From contig JAENRP010000607.1 in NCBI GenBank assembly GCA_024741835.1, positions 1 through 15,379 of the forward strand: a stretch of DNA of 15,379 nucleotides. Reading direction: 5' to 3'. This document shows positions 1-8,560 of the stretch, piece by piece. Source of the stretch: Diplocarpon mali. Taxonomy: Eukaryota; Ascomycota; Leotiomycetes; Helotiales; Drepanopezizaceae. The notes beneath the pieces were generated by a model. The model was not told the DNA's origin. It ran no database searches and was given only the letters and a program-made list of their open reading frames with translations. The translations under genes and the position numbers were made by a program. Position 1 is the stretch's first letter. Each line of letters starts with the position of its first letter.

Positions 1-345
1 AAGGTTATATATAAATTCGATAGGTATAATAGAGATAAATATTATTAGTATTTCTTTTCTTTTATAAAATGTTCTCTTTATACCTAGCTTAAGTATTAAT
101 CTTTTATTTAACTATAAGATCTATATAGAGTTGAATTATATAAGAGTTTTTAATAATTAATTTATATAGTTTATAAATAATAATTATAAAGTAATCTTTA
201 AAATTAAAATTAAAGATAGACTTTATATTATCTTAAAGGTAATATTATAAAAATTGACTCTTAGGCTAAACCTATAAGTAGATTCCTTTAAGGAAAGTGC
301 ACTCTCTACCTTAATACAATTAAGTAAGGATAAGGAGAATAGATA
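1..345 (+). pseudogene. Protease / pre-integrase remnant of copy 0
   Basis: This is the C-terminal part of the Copia aspartic protease region. The catalytic motif itself is just off the left edge. Read from base 2, it shows the hydrophobic stretch ending N-V-L-F-I-P (stop at the preceding codon), followed by a leucine-rich segment. This corresponds to the conserved Copia junction segment 'NVLYVP..xxNLLS'. A diverged unit of the downstream tandem repeat begins near 250 (GACTCTTAGGCTAAACC...). Several in-frame TAA codons are consistent with former CAA (Gln). The assignment rests on colinearity with copies 1 and 2, where the protease motif is visible. Confidence 0.75.
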
Positions 346-735
346 GACTTTTAAGCTAAGATTGCAAGTAAAATTCGCAAAAATGACTTTTAAGCTAAGA
401 TTATAAGTAGATTATAAAGTATCTTTAAAGATGACTCCTAAGCTAAGACTATAAGTAAATTTAATAGAAATGACTCTTAGGCTAAGATTATAAGTAGATT
501 TTGCAAATTTGCTAATAATAACTCTTAAGCTAGGATCGCAAGTGAAATTCGTAGAAATGACTCTTAGACTAAGACTATAAGTGAAATTCGCAAATTCATT
601 AGATATAACTCTTAAGCTAAGACTGTAAGTAGATCTTGCTATTTTTAGGAAATCGACTCTTAAGCTAAGACTATAAGTAGATCTTGCGGTTTTATTAAAA
701 ACGACTCCTAAGCCAGGCTTATAATTAGAAAATGG
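346..735 (+). repeat. In-frame 39/48-bp tandem repeat, 9 units (copy 0)
   Basis: Units begin at 346, 385, 433, 472, 520, 559, 607, 655 and 703. The spacings are 39, 48, 39, 48, 39, 48, 48 and 48 bp, always a multiple of three. Each unit opens with a core like GACTCCTAAGCTAAGACT, then a variable tail. In the gag-pol frame a unit reads about 13 or 16 residues of the type T-P/L-K-L-G/R-L-Q-V-x-F/L-A. Former CAA codons are now TAA, so the array is no longer open. It lies between protease and integrase. Copies 2 and 1 carry 7 and 5 units at the same place, so it behaves as a variable-number repeat inside pol. Confidence 0.92.
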
Positions 736-2397
736 CAAAACCTTAAACTGCTATTACTAATCCTTTTTAACTGCTAATAATAAAGCATTAATTGATAATA
801 GGCTATTAAAGCTATTAGAAGCCGAAAGCCTATTAAGGTATTAGCTAATATATAGAAGATTTGCATATCTAAGGCTAGAGAAATTAAGGGGCTTATATAA
901 GGTCTTAATCTTAAAATAGAAGATCTAAGTATTAAAGGATCGCCTAGTATATTAAATTTGCAAGCTAATAAAACTTTAAAATCAAATGCAAATTAAGCTT
1001 AATTTATAAAAAGATTTAATACTAGCGCTAATATCTATTAATACTATTAGACTATTTATAACCTTAATTAGAGGAAATAATTAGTTTTCTTAAATAGTAG
1101 ATAATTCTACTTAGCAGATATAGACTATTTGCGCTAGGACTAAATCTAAGCTTATAAAAAAGCTAGAAACTTAGAAAGTAATAGAAGAACGCTAGACTTA
1201 GTTAAAGCTAATAGCTATTAAGTCTAATAATGCATTAGAGATTAAGGTAAAGCTTAATAAATAAGTAAAATAAAGAGTTTGCTATAAACCAATTGTAATA
1301 TATAAAGGTTCTTATTAAAATAGTATTATTAAGCAAAGCATTTAGCAAGTAGAGACTAACTATTGCGCTCTATTGTAAAATGCTAACTTACTACTGGAAT
1401 TCTAAGACCTTATAATTAAGGCAGATATATACTTATAAAATAGAATAGGTAATAAACTAATAGTTAATAGCACTCGAATATTACTATATAAGGCATATTT
1501 TAGATAGAAACCAAGCCTAGACTATATCTGCGTTTTTAAAAGTATCTACTACTCTTATATTAGCCCGAAGTCCTAGCCTATAGGTAAAAAGAGTAAGAAG
1601 CTAATAAATTAAAGTAGAGAATATATATTTATTAAGTATATTAAATAGATAATAAAGCAATAGATAGTATATGTATTAGATCTAAGGTAAGTAATTATAT
1701 CCTTAATAGTTGAGTTTAATGAATTTCGAAATAGGAGGGAGCTATCCTTAAAGCTTTATATACTTAGAGATTCGCAAGGTATACCACTTAATAGTAATAC
1801 TATTAAGCCGAACTAATAACCCTTCTCTTTTAGCTTAGGCATATTAAGCGCACTTGCTAATCGATAACCTACTAATCGCCTAAAGGCCAAATAAACCATT
1901 CCTATTATCTGTAAATTGCCTAAAGTATAAAACAACTTTAATATTATTATTCCTTTAATTAAAGTACCTATAGTTAAGGATATTCTTAAAATAGGTATAA
2001 GTAATAATAAGCCTCTACTATTAGAAAGCGGTTCCTTAAATAATAAGCCTATAGAACCTATAGCTGAACCTACGCTTTTAAAGAGGAATAAAGACCTAAA
2101 ACTAAAAGATACCTTAGACAAACGCGAGTCTAAGCGTATCTAGGCTATAATAGCATATAAGATCTATAAGCTTAAACTTTAATAGAGCTTTAATAAAGAT
2201 AATATATTCCTAGCTATTAGAAGGATAATGAAAATCTCTCTTCTAAAGACGTACGATAAAGCTATTAATAACTTAAAGAATAAAGTAATATAGAATAAGG
2301 CAATTTAAAAGGAGATAAGCTCTCTTATTGCAAATAGTATATAAATAGAGGAACTAATGCCAAAGGATATGAATCTAGTATTAATAAAGTAGGTCTT
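736..2397 (+). pseudogene. Integrase, linker and start of reverse transcriptase, copy 0
   Basis: The order is pre-integrase zinc region (about 820-960), DDE integrase core (about 1030-1730), a charged linker (about 1730-2340), and the first residues of reverse transcriptase (about 2350-2397, the K-W-V-F segment). The three integrase catalytic positions are all changed: the first Asp is AAT at 1040-1042, the second Asp is AAT at 1226-1228, and the Glu is AAG at 1331-1333. Each is explained by one TpG->TpA change. In the zinc motif the first Cys is now Tyr, while the second is still TGC. The frame is uninterrupted by indels up to the copy 1 insertion and rejoins in phase at 14518. It is non-functional. 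Confidence 0.88.
2393..2397. repeat. Target-site duplication of copy 1, left (GTCTT)
   Basis: GTCTT lies directly outside the LTR that starts at 2398, and the same five bases follow the other LTR at 14513-14517. Five bases is the usual duplication made by Ty1/Copia integrases. In copy 0 these bases belong to the K-W-V-F part of reverse transcriptase. Removing one copy together with copy 1 restores the frame. Confidence 0.93.
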
Positions 2398-2592
2398 TAT
2401 TAAGCTTAAATAAGTCGGCGCAGTAGGTATAGGAAACTTCTAGAGGTCGATAGTCGATATATTGGTAAGAGTTAAGGAAGGAAGGTTACCCCTTTCTTCC
2501 CTTTAGCTATATACGTATTAATATCCTACTGATTAAGCAGTAGGGTTATATAATAATATATTAGAGTAATAGCTATATTACCTATCTTAATA
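2398..2592 (-). repeat. 3' LTR of copy 1 (LTR A)
   Basis: It is 195 bp long and starts TATTAAGCTTAA on the + strand. Read on the element strand it begins TATTAAGATAGG, a RIP-altered form of a TGTTGAGAT-type end. It pairs with LTR D (14318-14512): they share the diagnostic GGTATA and CCCTTTAGC variants, where copy 2 LTRs have GGTAAT and CCCTATAGC. By eye the two differ at about 23 of 195 positions, all transitions. It contains two inverted repeats, at 2476-2500 and 2525-2544. Confidence 0.95.
2476..2544. other. Two adjacent inverted repeats in the LTR
   Basis: First dyad: GGAAGGAAGG (2476-2485), loop TTACC, CCTTTCTTCC (2491-2500), ten pairs with one mismatch. Second dyad: CCTACTG (2525-2531), loop ATTAAG, CAGTAGG (2538-2544), seven perfect pairs. 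The first is identical in all five LTRs of the window. The second has single RIP mismatches in LTRs B, C and D. They could fold in RNA from the LTR, but whether they matter for transcription, 3'-end formation or reverse transcription is not shown. Confidence 0.7.
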
Positions 2593-2894
2593 CCCCTACT
2601 TAAACCTTACTCCGATTAACCTATAGTTAAGAAAATAATAACTATCCTTTTACGCTAATCTAACTCTTAAGTATCTCTTTAAATTAAAAACAATCAATTA
2701 ATAGTAACCTCTATTAAAATCACTAATCTTACTTATAAGGTAGGACTAAGAGTCAAATTTCTTAAAAGATATTCCTTTATAAGACTATATAACTTGACTT
2801 GCAGTCTAGGCCTAAGAGTTGATCTAAAAACTTTCCTTTATAAGATTATATAACCTGACTTATAAGGCGGGCCTAGGAGTCGTCCTTAAGCCTA
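2593..2894 (-). other. 3' untranslated region of copy 1 with three tandem motifs and polypurine tract
   Basis: This is a 302-bp segment between the RNase H stop and the 3' LTR. On the element strand it ends in AAGTAGGGG (2593-2601), directly against the LTR, which is the expected position and composition of the polypurine tract that primes plus-strand DNA. It holds three copies of a motif whose GACTC-type starts map to 2881, 2820 and 2754 (61 and 66 bp apart). Each is followed by ATATA..CTTATAAAGG-like sequence in the first two. The motif core resembles the tandem repeat unit in pol. No coding capacity is seen. Confidence 0.8.
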
Positions 2895-4146
2895 TTAAGC
2901 CCCTACTATCTTCTGCAACCTTAGTATATCTTTAAATGCTTTGAACTTTGCAACTATTTCTAGTAGCTTTATAAATCCATTTGCTACTATTCGATCAATT
3001 GGAATATAGGTAATTAATAACTTATTCTTTATAATAAAGTTGCAGATGAAGTAGTAGGCAATATTAATATATTTCGACCGCTTATGCAAGTATAGGTTCT
3101 TTATAAGTATAATCGCCCTTATATTATCTACTTAAAGATTAATATAGTTCTTATCTTATCTAATATACTTAGCAAAACCTTATCTTTTAGAACTTAGGCG
3201 ATCTATAATCCTTGCTTGCAATTTGATAATATTAATATATATTTGGCCTTAGTACTTGTAGTAGCTACTGATTTCTGCTTCCTACTTCCTTATAATATAG
3301 GTCTACTATATAGTACTACTACGCTTCTAGATATACTTTTCCGACCTTTTATATTTGCCTAATTAGAATCGGTATATATCTTAAGCTTTGCGCTTATATA
3401 TTTCGTTAGTCTATATCTTACCTTCTATATGATTATCGATCAAAGGTACCTTTTAAGTCGCTTAACTGCATTTTTATATTAAATCGTCAGATCCTTTAGG
3501 TTCTGACTAAGTTGCTTAATAATAAAGGCAATATCTGGTCTTATATATACTATAGTATATATAATCGCTCTAATATCCTATTAGTACTTCTTCAGATCTT
3601 TTCTTTATTTATTTTCATTAGTAGGCTTTAACTTATTATACTTTCCTTCGATTAGAGTACACTTTAGCTTAAAGTTGGGAGCATAAGTAGAAAGTCCTAT
3701 TCGGTCTAGGATCTTCTTAATATACTACTCTTGATCTAACTAGAGTTCTTAAGTAGAGTAGTTCCTTATAATATAGATGTTGAAGATCTTATAAATTCCC
3801 TTTAGATCCTTAGTATTAAAACGTTTCCGAATTATTATAAAGAACCAATCCAATTAAGTAGTTATTTTCGCAGCTATAGTAATATTATTAATATATAAGA
3901 GCAACTTGATTCTATACTTAATATAGGTAAAAAGACAAGGGTCAGCTAAGCTTTAAACGAATCCCATTTCCACTAGAGTAGAGCTATATAAGAGGTTCTA
4001 ATCATAGGCTGATTATTTAAGCCTATAGATACTATAAAGTATATAAAGAGAGTGGCTAGCATATATAGGAATACCATTAGATTAGGAGAGAAAAATCTAT
4101 TCTTTTATAATCGCTTTAGTAAATGCATTTTTAATATTGTACTATT
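2895..4146 (-). pseudogene. Reverse transcriptase C-terminal part and RNase H, copy 1
   Basis: This is the 3' end of the gag-pol pseudogene. The last 64 codons (2895-3089) are still open and show the Copia C-terminal signature: K-Y-I-N-I-A-Y-Y-F ... Y-I-P-I-D-R-I-V-A-N-G-F. The family pattern is KHIDI.YHFIR...YIPT...VADGFTKPL. The reverse transcriptase YxDD box is now Y-I-N-N (3884-3895), both Asp changed to Asn by TpG->TpA. The RNase H Y-T-D-S motif is still visible near 3370. A one-base deletion relative to copy 2 at about 3180/3181 (CCTTATC versus CCTATATC) shifts the frame inside RNase H. The upstream coding sequence is displaced to 10246 onward by copy 2. Confidence 0.92.
4142..4146. repeat. 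Target-site duplication of copy 2, left (CTATT)
   Basis: CTATT abuts the LTR start at 4147 and is repeated at 10246-10250 directly after the other LTR. The uninterrupted site is seen in copy 2 itself at 5892-5896 (CTATC), within reverse transcriptase, so the join can be checked inside the window. Confidence 0.95.
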
Positions 4147-4341
4147 TATTGAGCTTAAGTGAGTCGGCGCAGTAGGTAATAGAAACTTCTAAAGGTCGAT
4201 GGTCGATATATTAGTAAGAGTTAGGGAAGGAAGGTTACCCCTTTCTTCCCTATAGCTATATATATATTAATATCCTACTAATTAAGCAGTAGGGTCATAT
4301 GATAATACATTAGAGTAATAGCTATATCACCTATCTTAATA
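4147..4341 (-). repeat. 3' LTR of copy 2 (LTR B)
   Basis: It is 195 bp, from TATTGAGCTTAAG to CTATCTTAATA. It retains G at position 5, where the other four LTRs of the window have A. It shares GGTAAT and CCCTATAGC with LTR C at 10051-10245, which marks these two as the ends of one element. The dyads lie at 4225-4249 and about 4274-4293. Confidence 0.95.
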
Positions 4342-4643
4342 CCCTTACTTAGACCTTACTCCGATTGACTTATAGTTGGGAAAATAACAATTATCCTTTT
4401 GCGCTAATCTAACTCTTAGGTATCTCTTCAAATTAAAAATAATCAATTAATAGTAACCTCTATTAAAATCACCATTCCTACTTATAGGGCAGGACTAAGA
4501 GTCAAATTTCCTAAAAGATGTTCCTTTATAAGACTATATGACTTGACTCGCGGTCTAGGCCTAGGAGTCGATTTAAAAACTTTCCTTTATAAGACTATAT
4601 AACTTAACTCGCGAGGTAGGCCTAGGAGTTGTCCTTAAGCCTA
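4342..4643 (-). other. 3' untranslated region of copy 2 with three tandem motifs and polypurine tract
   Basis: It is 302 bp, the same length as in copy 1. The polypurine tract AAGTAAGGG (element strand, 4342-4350) touches the LTR; copy 1 has AAGTAGGGG. Three motif copies start on the element strand at 4630, 4569 and 4503, with the same 61 and 66 bp spacing. The middle one reads GACTCCTAGGCCTAGACCGC and then GAGT. It matches a pol repeat unit of this same copy at 20 of 24 positions. Confidence 0.82.
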
Positions 4644-5330
4644 CTAAGCCTCTACTGTCTTCTGCAACCTTAGCATATCTTTAAACGCTTCGAACTTTGC
4701 AACCGTCTCTAATAGCTTTATAAATCCATCTGCTACTATTCGATCAATTGGGATATAGGTAATTGACAACTTATTCTTTATAATAAGGTTGTAGATAAAG
4801 TGGTAAGTAATATTAATATATTTCGATCGCTTATATAAGTGTGGATTCTTTATAAGTGCAATCGCCCTTATATTATCTGCTTAAAGATTAATATAGTTCC
4901 TATCTTATCTAATATACTTAACGAAACCTATATCTTTTAGAACTTAGGCGATCTATAATCCTTACTTATAATTTGATAATATTAATATATATTCGGCCTT
5001 AGTGCTTGCAATAGCCACTGATTTCTACTTCCTACTTCCTTATAATATAGGTCTACTATATAGTACTGCTACGCTTCTAGATATACTTTTCCAACCTTTT
5101 ATATTTGCCTAATCGGAATCGGTATATACCTTAAGCTTTGCGCTTATATATTTCGTTAGTCTGTATCTTACCTTTTATATAATTATCAATCGAAGGTACC
5201 TTTTAAGTCGCTTAACTGCATTCTTATATCAAATCGTCAGATCCTTTAAGTTCTGACTAAGTTGCTTAGTAATAAAGGCAATATCTAGTCTTATATATAC
5301 TATAGTATATATAATTGCTCTAATATCCTA
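4644..5330 (-). pseudogene. RNase H domain, copy 2
   Basis: This domain degrades the RNA strand of the RNA-DNA hybrid during reverse transcription. The motif V-Y-T-D-S-D is legible near 5109-5130. After it come the Copia W/stop-A-N-x-x-G-W-K-S segment and, near the end, K-Y-I-x-I and V-A-D-G-F. The two Asp of YTDSD survive here, whereas copy 1 has YTDSN. Stops interrupt the domain at former Trp and Gln codons. Copy 3 inserted into copy 0 at the position equivalent to 5321-5325 here, so this domain of copy 0 is not in the window. Confidence 0.88.
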
Positions 5331-6110
5331 TTAGTACTTCTTCAAATCTCCTTTCTACTTATTTTCATTAATAGGCTCCAACTTATTATACTTTCCTTTG
5401 ATTAGAGTACGCTTTGGCTTAAAGTTAGAAGTATAAGTAGAGAGTCCTATTTAGTCTAGGATCTTCTTAATATACTGCTTTTAATCCAACTAGAGTTCTT
5501 GAGTAAAGCGGTTCCTTATGACGCAAATGCTAAGGATCTTATAAATTCCCCTTAAATCCTTAGTATTAAAATGTTTTTAAATTATTATAAAGAACTAATC
5601 CAATTAAGTGGTTGTTTTCACAGCTATAGCAATATCATCGATATATAATAGCAACTTGATTCTACGCTTAGTATAGGTAAATAGATAAGGGTCAGCTAAG
5701 CTTTGAACGAATCCCATTTCTACTAGAGCAAAGCTATATAAGAGGTTCTAATTATAAGCTGATTGTTTAAGCCTATAGATACTGCAAAGTATATAAAGAG
5801 AGTGGCTAGCGTATATAGAAATACTATTAGATTAAGAAAGAAAAATCTATTCCTTTATAGTCGCTTTGGTAAATGCATTTTTAATATCGTACTATCTGCA
5901 TTTAAGGTCCTTAGCGGCTACTATTGCTATAAATATGCAAAGGGTGTCTATGCGAACTATTAGTGCAAACGTATCAAAGTAGTCTTCTCCATACTATTAA
6001 GAGAAGCCCTTAGCTATAAGCCTTGCCTTATAACGCTCTAAGGTTCTATTTATATATATTTTAATTATAAAGACCCACTTTGTTAATACTAGGTTTATAT
6101 CCTTTGGCAT
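5331..6110 (-). pseudogene. Reverse transcriptase domain, copy 2 (YIDD kept)
   Basis: The segment begins with L-T-K-W-V-F-I-I-K-I and continues with E-R-Y-K-A-R-L-I-A-K-G-F, the conserved fingers region of Copia reverse transcriptases. Then come Y-D-I-K-N-A-F (family DVKTAFLNG) and Y-R-L-K-Q-S (family YGLKQ). The catalytic box Y-I-D-D is at 5634-5645. It is the only intact YxDD in the window: copy 1 has YINN and copy 0 has YIND. Several stops and missense changes remain. The sites equivalent to the insertions of copies 1 and 2 both fall in this domain, near 6072 and 5892. Confidence 0.92.
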
Positions 6111-6129
6111 CGGTTCCTCTATTTATATA

Positions 6130-6719
6130 CTATTTGCAATAAGAGAGCTTATCTCCTTTTAGATTGCCTTATTCTATACTGCTCTATTCTCCAGGTTGTT
6201 AATAGCTTTATTGTATATCTTTAGAAAAGAGATTTTCATTATCCTCCTAGCGGCTAGGAACATATTATCTTTATTGAAGCTCTATTAGAGTTTGAGCTTA
6301 TAGATCCTATACGCTATTATGGCCTAGATACGCTTAGACTTGCGTTTATCTAAGGTATCTTCTAGTTCTAGGTCTTTATTCCTCTTTAAAGGCGTAGGTT
6401 CGGCTGTAGGTTCCGTAGGCTTATCATCTAAGGAACTGCTTTCTAGTAGTAGAGGCTTATTATTACTTATACCTATTTTAAGAATATCCTTTACTATAAG
6501 TGCTTTAACTAAAGGGATGATAATATTAAAGTTGTTTTATACTTTAGGTAGTTCGCAGATAATAGGAATAGTCTATTTAACCTTTAGGTAATTAGTAGGT
6601 CGTCGATCAGCGGGTGCGCTTGATATACCTAAGCTTAAAGAGAGGGGTTATTAGTTCGGCTTAATAGTATTACTATCAAGTAGTATACCTTGCGAATCTT
6701 TAAGTATGCAGAGCTTTAA
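6130..6719 (-). pseudogene. Integrase-reverse transcriptase linker, copy 2
   Basis: This is a low-complexity, poorly conserved stretch typical of the region between Copia integrase and reverse transcriptase. Near 6340-6480 it reads S-N-N-K-P-L-L-L-E-S-S-S ... P-T-E-P-T-A-E-P-T-P-L-K-R-N-K, rich in Ser, Pro, Glu and Lys, then D-K-R-K-S-K-R-I. It is probably flexible. The basic K-R-K-S-K-R cluster could be a nuclear localisation signal, as known near the end of Ty1 integrase, but that is inference. The opposite strand of this stretch is open for 83 codons only by chance. Confidence 0.7.
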
Positions 6720-7680
6720 GGATAGCTCCCTCTTATTTTAAGATTTATCGAACTCAACTACTAAGGATATAATTACTCGCCCTAGGTCTGGCATATATAC
6801 TATCTATTGCTTTATTATTTATTTAATATACTTAATAAATATATACTCTCTACCTTAGTCTATTAGCTTCTTACTCTTTATACCTATAGGCTAGGACTTC
6901 GGGCTAATATAAGAGTAGTAGACGCTTTTAAAGACGCGGATATAGTCTAGGCTTAATTTCTATTCGAAATATGCCTTATATAGCGATATTCAGGTGCTAT
7001 TGACTATTAGTCTACTACCTATTCTATTTTGTAAGTATATATCTGCCTTAATCGCAAGGTCTTAGAATTCTAATAGTAGGTTAGCATCTTGTAATAGAGC
7101 GCGATAATCAGTTTCTACTTATTAGATACTTCGCTTAGCGATGCTATTCTAGTAGGAACCTTTATATATTATAGTTAGTTTATAATAAACTCCTTGTTTT
7201 GCTTATTTGTTAAGCTTTCCCTTAATCTCTAATGCATTATTAGACCTAATAGCTATTAGCTTTAACTAAGTCTAGCGTTCCTTTATCACTTTCTAAGTTT
7301 CTAGCTTTTCTATAAGCTTAGATTTAGTCCTAGTACAAATAGTCTATATCTGCCGAGTGGAGTTATCTACTATTTAAGAAAACCAATTATTTCCTCTAAT
7401 TGAGGTTATAAATAGTCTAGCAGTATTAATAGATATTAGCGCTAGTATCGAATCTTTTTATAGACTAAGCTTAGTTTGCGTCCGATTTTGAAGTTTTATT
7501 AGCTTGTAAATTCAGCATACTAGGCGATCCTTTAATACTTAGATCTTCTATTTTAAGGTTAAGACCTTATGTAAGCCCCTCAATTTCTTTAGCCTTAGAT
7601 ATGCGAATCTTTTATATATTAGCTAATACCTTAATAGGCTTTCGGCTTCTAATAGCTTTAGTAGCCTGTCGTCAGTCGAT
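6720..7680 (-). pseudogene. Integrase with pre-integrase zinc motif, copy 2
   Basis: The zinc motif H-x4-H ... C-x2-C is seen as Y-K-R-F-A-Y ... C-stop-I-Y. Both His and the second Cys have become Tyr, each a CpA->TpA or TpG->TpA change; copy 1 shows that the internal stop was Arg (CGA). In the catalytic core the three DDE residues read N (AAT, 7425-7427), N (AAT, 7239-7241, in R-S-N-N-A-L-E-I, family RTDNGGEF) and K (AAG, 7134-7136, in N-S-I-A-K-R-S, family NGVAER). Further on come an A-N-L segment followed by A-I-K-A-D-I-Y-L-Q-N-R (family FWAEAV.TA.YL.NR), and a V-x-F-D-E-type end near 6740. Catalytically dead. Confidence 0.9.
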
Positions 7681-7739
7681 ACTTTATTATTAGTAGTTAG
7701 AAAGGACTAGTGATAGTAGTTCGAGGTTTTGCTATTTTC

Positions 7740-8034
7740 CAGTTGCAAGCCTGGCTTAGGAGTCGTTTTTAATAAAACCGCAAGATCTACTCGCGGTCCT
7801 AGCTTAGGAGTCGTCTTTAACGAATTCGCGAATTTCACTCGCAGTCCTAGCCCGAGAGTCGTTGTTAGCAAATTTGCAGAATCTACTTGCAGTCCTAGCT
7901 TAGGAGTCATTTCTATTAAATTCACTTATGATCCTAGCTTAAGAGTTATCTTTAAGGACACTTTGCACTCTACTTATAGTCCTGGCTTAGGAGTTATTTT
8001 TATAAATTTTACTTGCAATCCTAGCTTAAAAGTC
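7740..8034 (-). repeat. In-frame 39/48-bp tandem repeat, 7 units (copy 2)
   Basis: Unit starts on the element strand run from 8034 down to 7764, with spacings 39, 48, 39, 48, 48 and 48 (270 bp in all). Units translate as T-P-K-L-G-L-Q-V-D-S-A-N-L-L-T type 16-mers or 13-mers lacking three residues. The last four units are still open on the sense strand. The core GACTCCTAAGCTAGGACTGC is followed by AAGT or GAGT. CpG steps survive in it (for example CCGCGAGT). A diverged extra unit lies upstream near 8128. Lengths are always multiples of three, which suggests that the array was translated within pol while the element was active. Confidence 0.93.
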
Positions 8035-8399
8035 CATCTATTCTCCCTATCCTTGCTTAATTATATTAGGGTAAAGAGTGCACTTTCCTTAAAGGAATCC
8101 ACTTATAGGTCTGGCCTAAGAGTCAATTTTTATAATATCACCTTTAAGATAATATAAAGTCCATCTTTGATTTTAGCCTTAAAGATCACTTTATAATTAT
8201 TATTTATAAACTATATAAATTAATTATTAAAAACTCCTATATAATTCAACTCTATATAAATCTTATAGCTAGATAAAAGATTAATACTTAAGCTAGGTAT
8301 AAAGAGAACATTTTATAAAAGGAAAGAAACGCTAGCAATATTCATCTCTACTATACCTATTAAGTCTGTATACAACCTTCTACTACTAACCTTAATAGA

Positions 8400-8560
8400 G
8401 CGCCTTTTTATTTTAGTAAGCAGGCCTCTAAATAGGTAGGGTTTATTAGTTATATATACTATACAACTAGTATTACTATACTAATCGGATTTAAGGATCT
8501 TATAGAGATCGGCTTTTAAGATATAAGTATCTTTATTATAATTATTATCTAAATTATTAG
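8400..8560 (-). pseudogene. Aspartic protease remnant, copy 2
   Basis: This is the retroviral-type protease that would process the polyprotein. The active-site triad, normally D-S/T-G, reads N-T-S at 8466-8474 and is followed by C-I-V-Y-I-T-N. The ancestral form inferred from Copia relatives is D-T-G-C-T-x-H-I-T-N. Asp->Asn, Gly->Ser, Thr->Ile and His->Tyr are all single transitions compatible with RIP. Downstream the N-V-L-F-I-P segment marks the usual transition to the pre-integrase region. Without Asp the protease cannot work. Domain limits are approximate. Confidence 0.83.

Larger units (their letters stand above)
1..2397 (+). mobile_element. Copy 0, left part: outermost Ty1/Copia retrotransposon, RIP-degraded
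   Basis: This is the oldest copy in the stack. Its 5' LTR and gag lie beyond the left edge. The sequence enters within the protease region and continues through the tandem repeat, integrase, linker and the first residues of reverse transcriptase. It then stops at 2397, where copy 1 is inserted. It matches the reverse complement of copy 2 from about 8377 down to about 6070 along its whole length, apart from transition mutations and the different repeat number. One frame (codons starting at 2, 5, 8...) holds all recognisable domain remnants, broken by many TAA/TAG. The rest of this copy is at 14518-15266. Confidence 0.93.

Noticed and set aside
346..735. CRISPR-like look of regularly spaced repeats
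   Set aside because: Units are contiguous, the 'spacers' are themselves similar, all lengths are multiples of three and lie in a pol frame, and the setting is eukaryotic.
412..738. 108-codon open frame on the - strand over the copy 0 array
   Set aside because: It is the same antisense shadow of the minisatellite in the inverted copy. It has no start context, and its length simply follows the repeat number.
5763..5963. 66-codon + strand frame inside copy 2
   Set aside because: It is antisense to reverse transcriptase. The sense strand there carries the legible R-L-K-Q and D-I-K-N-A-F motifs.
6340..6591. 83-codon + strand frame, similar to a 102-codon - strand frame at 1813-2121
   Set aside because: Both are antisense to the Ser/Pro/Glu-rich linker between integrase and reverse transcriptase. 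Their similarity comes from being the same region of two copies.
7729..8157. 142-codon open frame on the + strand across the repeat array of copy 2, with a 113-codon counterpart at 12083-12424
   Set aside because: It is antisense to the pol frame and is open because the repeat unit lacks stops in that frame. Its 'S-L-R-V' periodicity only mirrors the tandem repeat. The counterpart in copy 0 is on the opposite strand of that copy as well.
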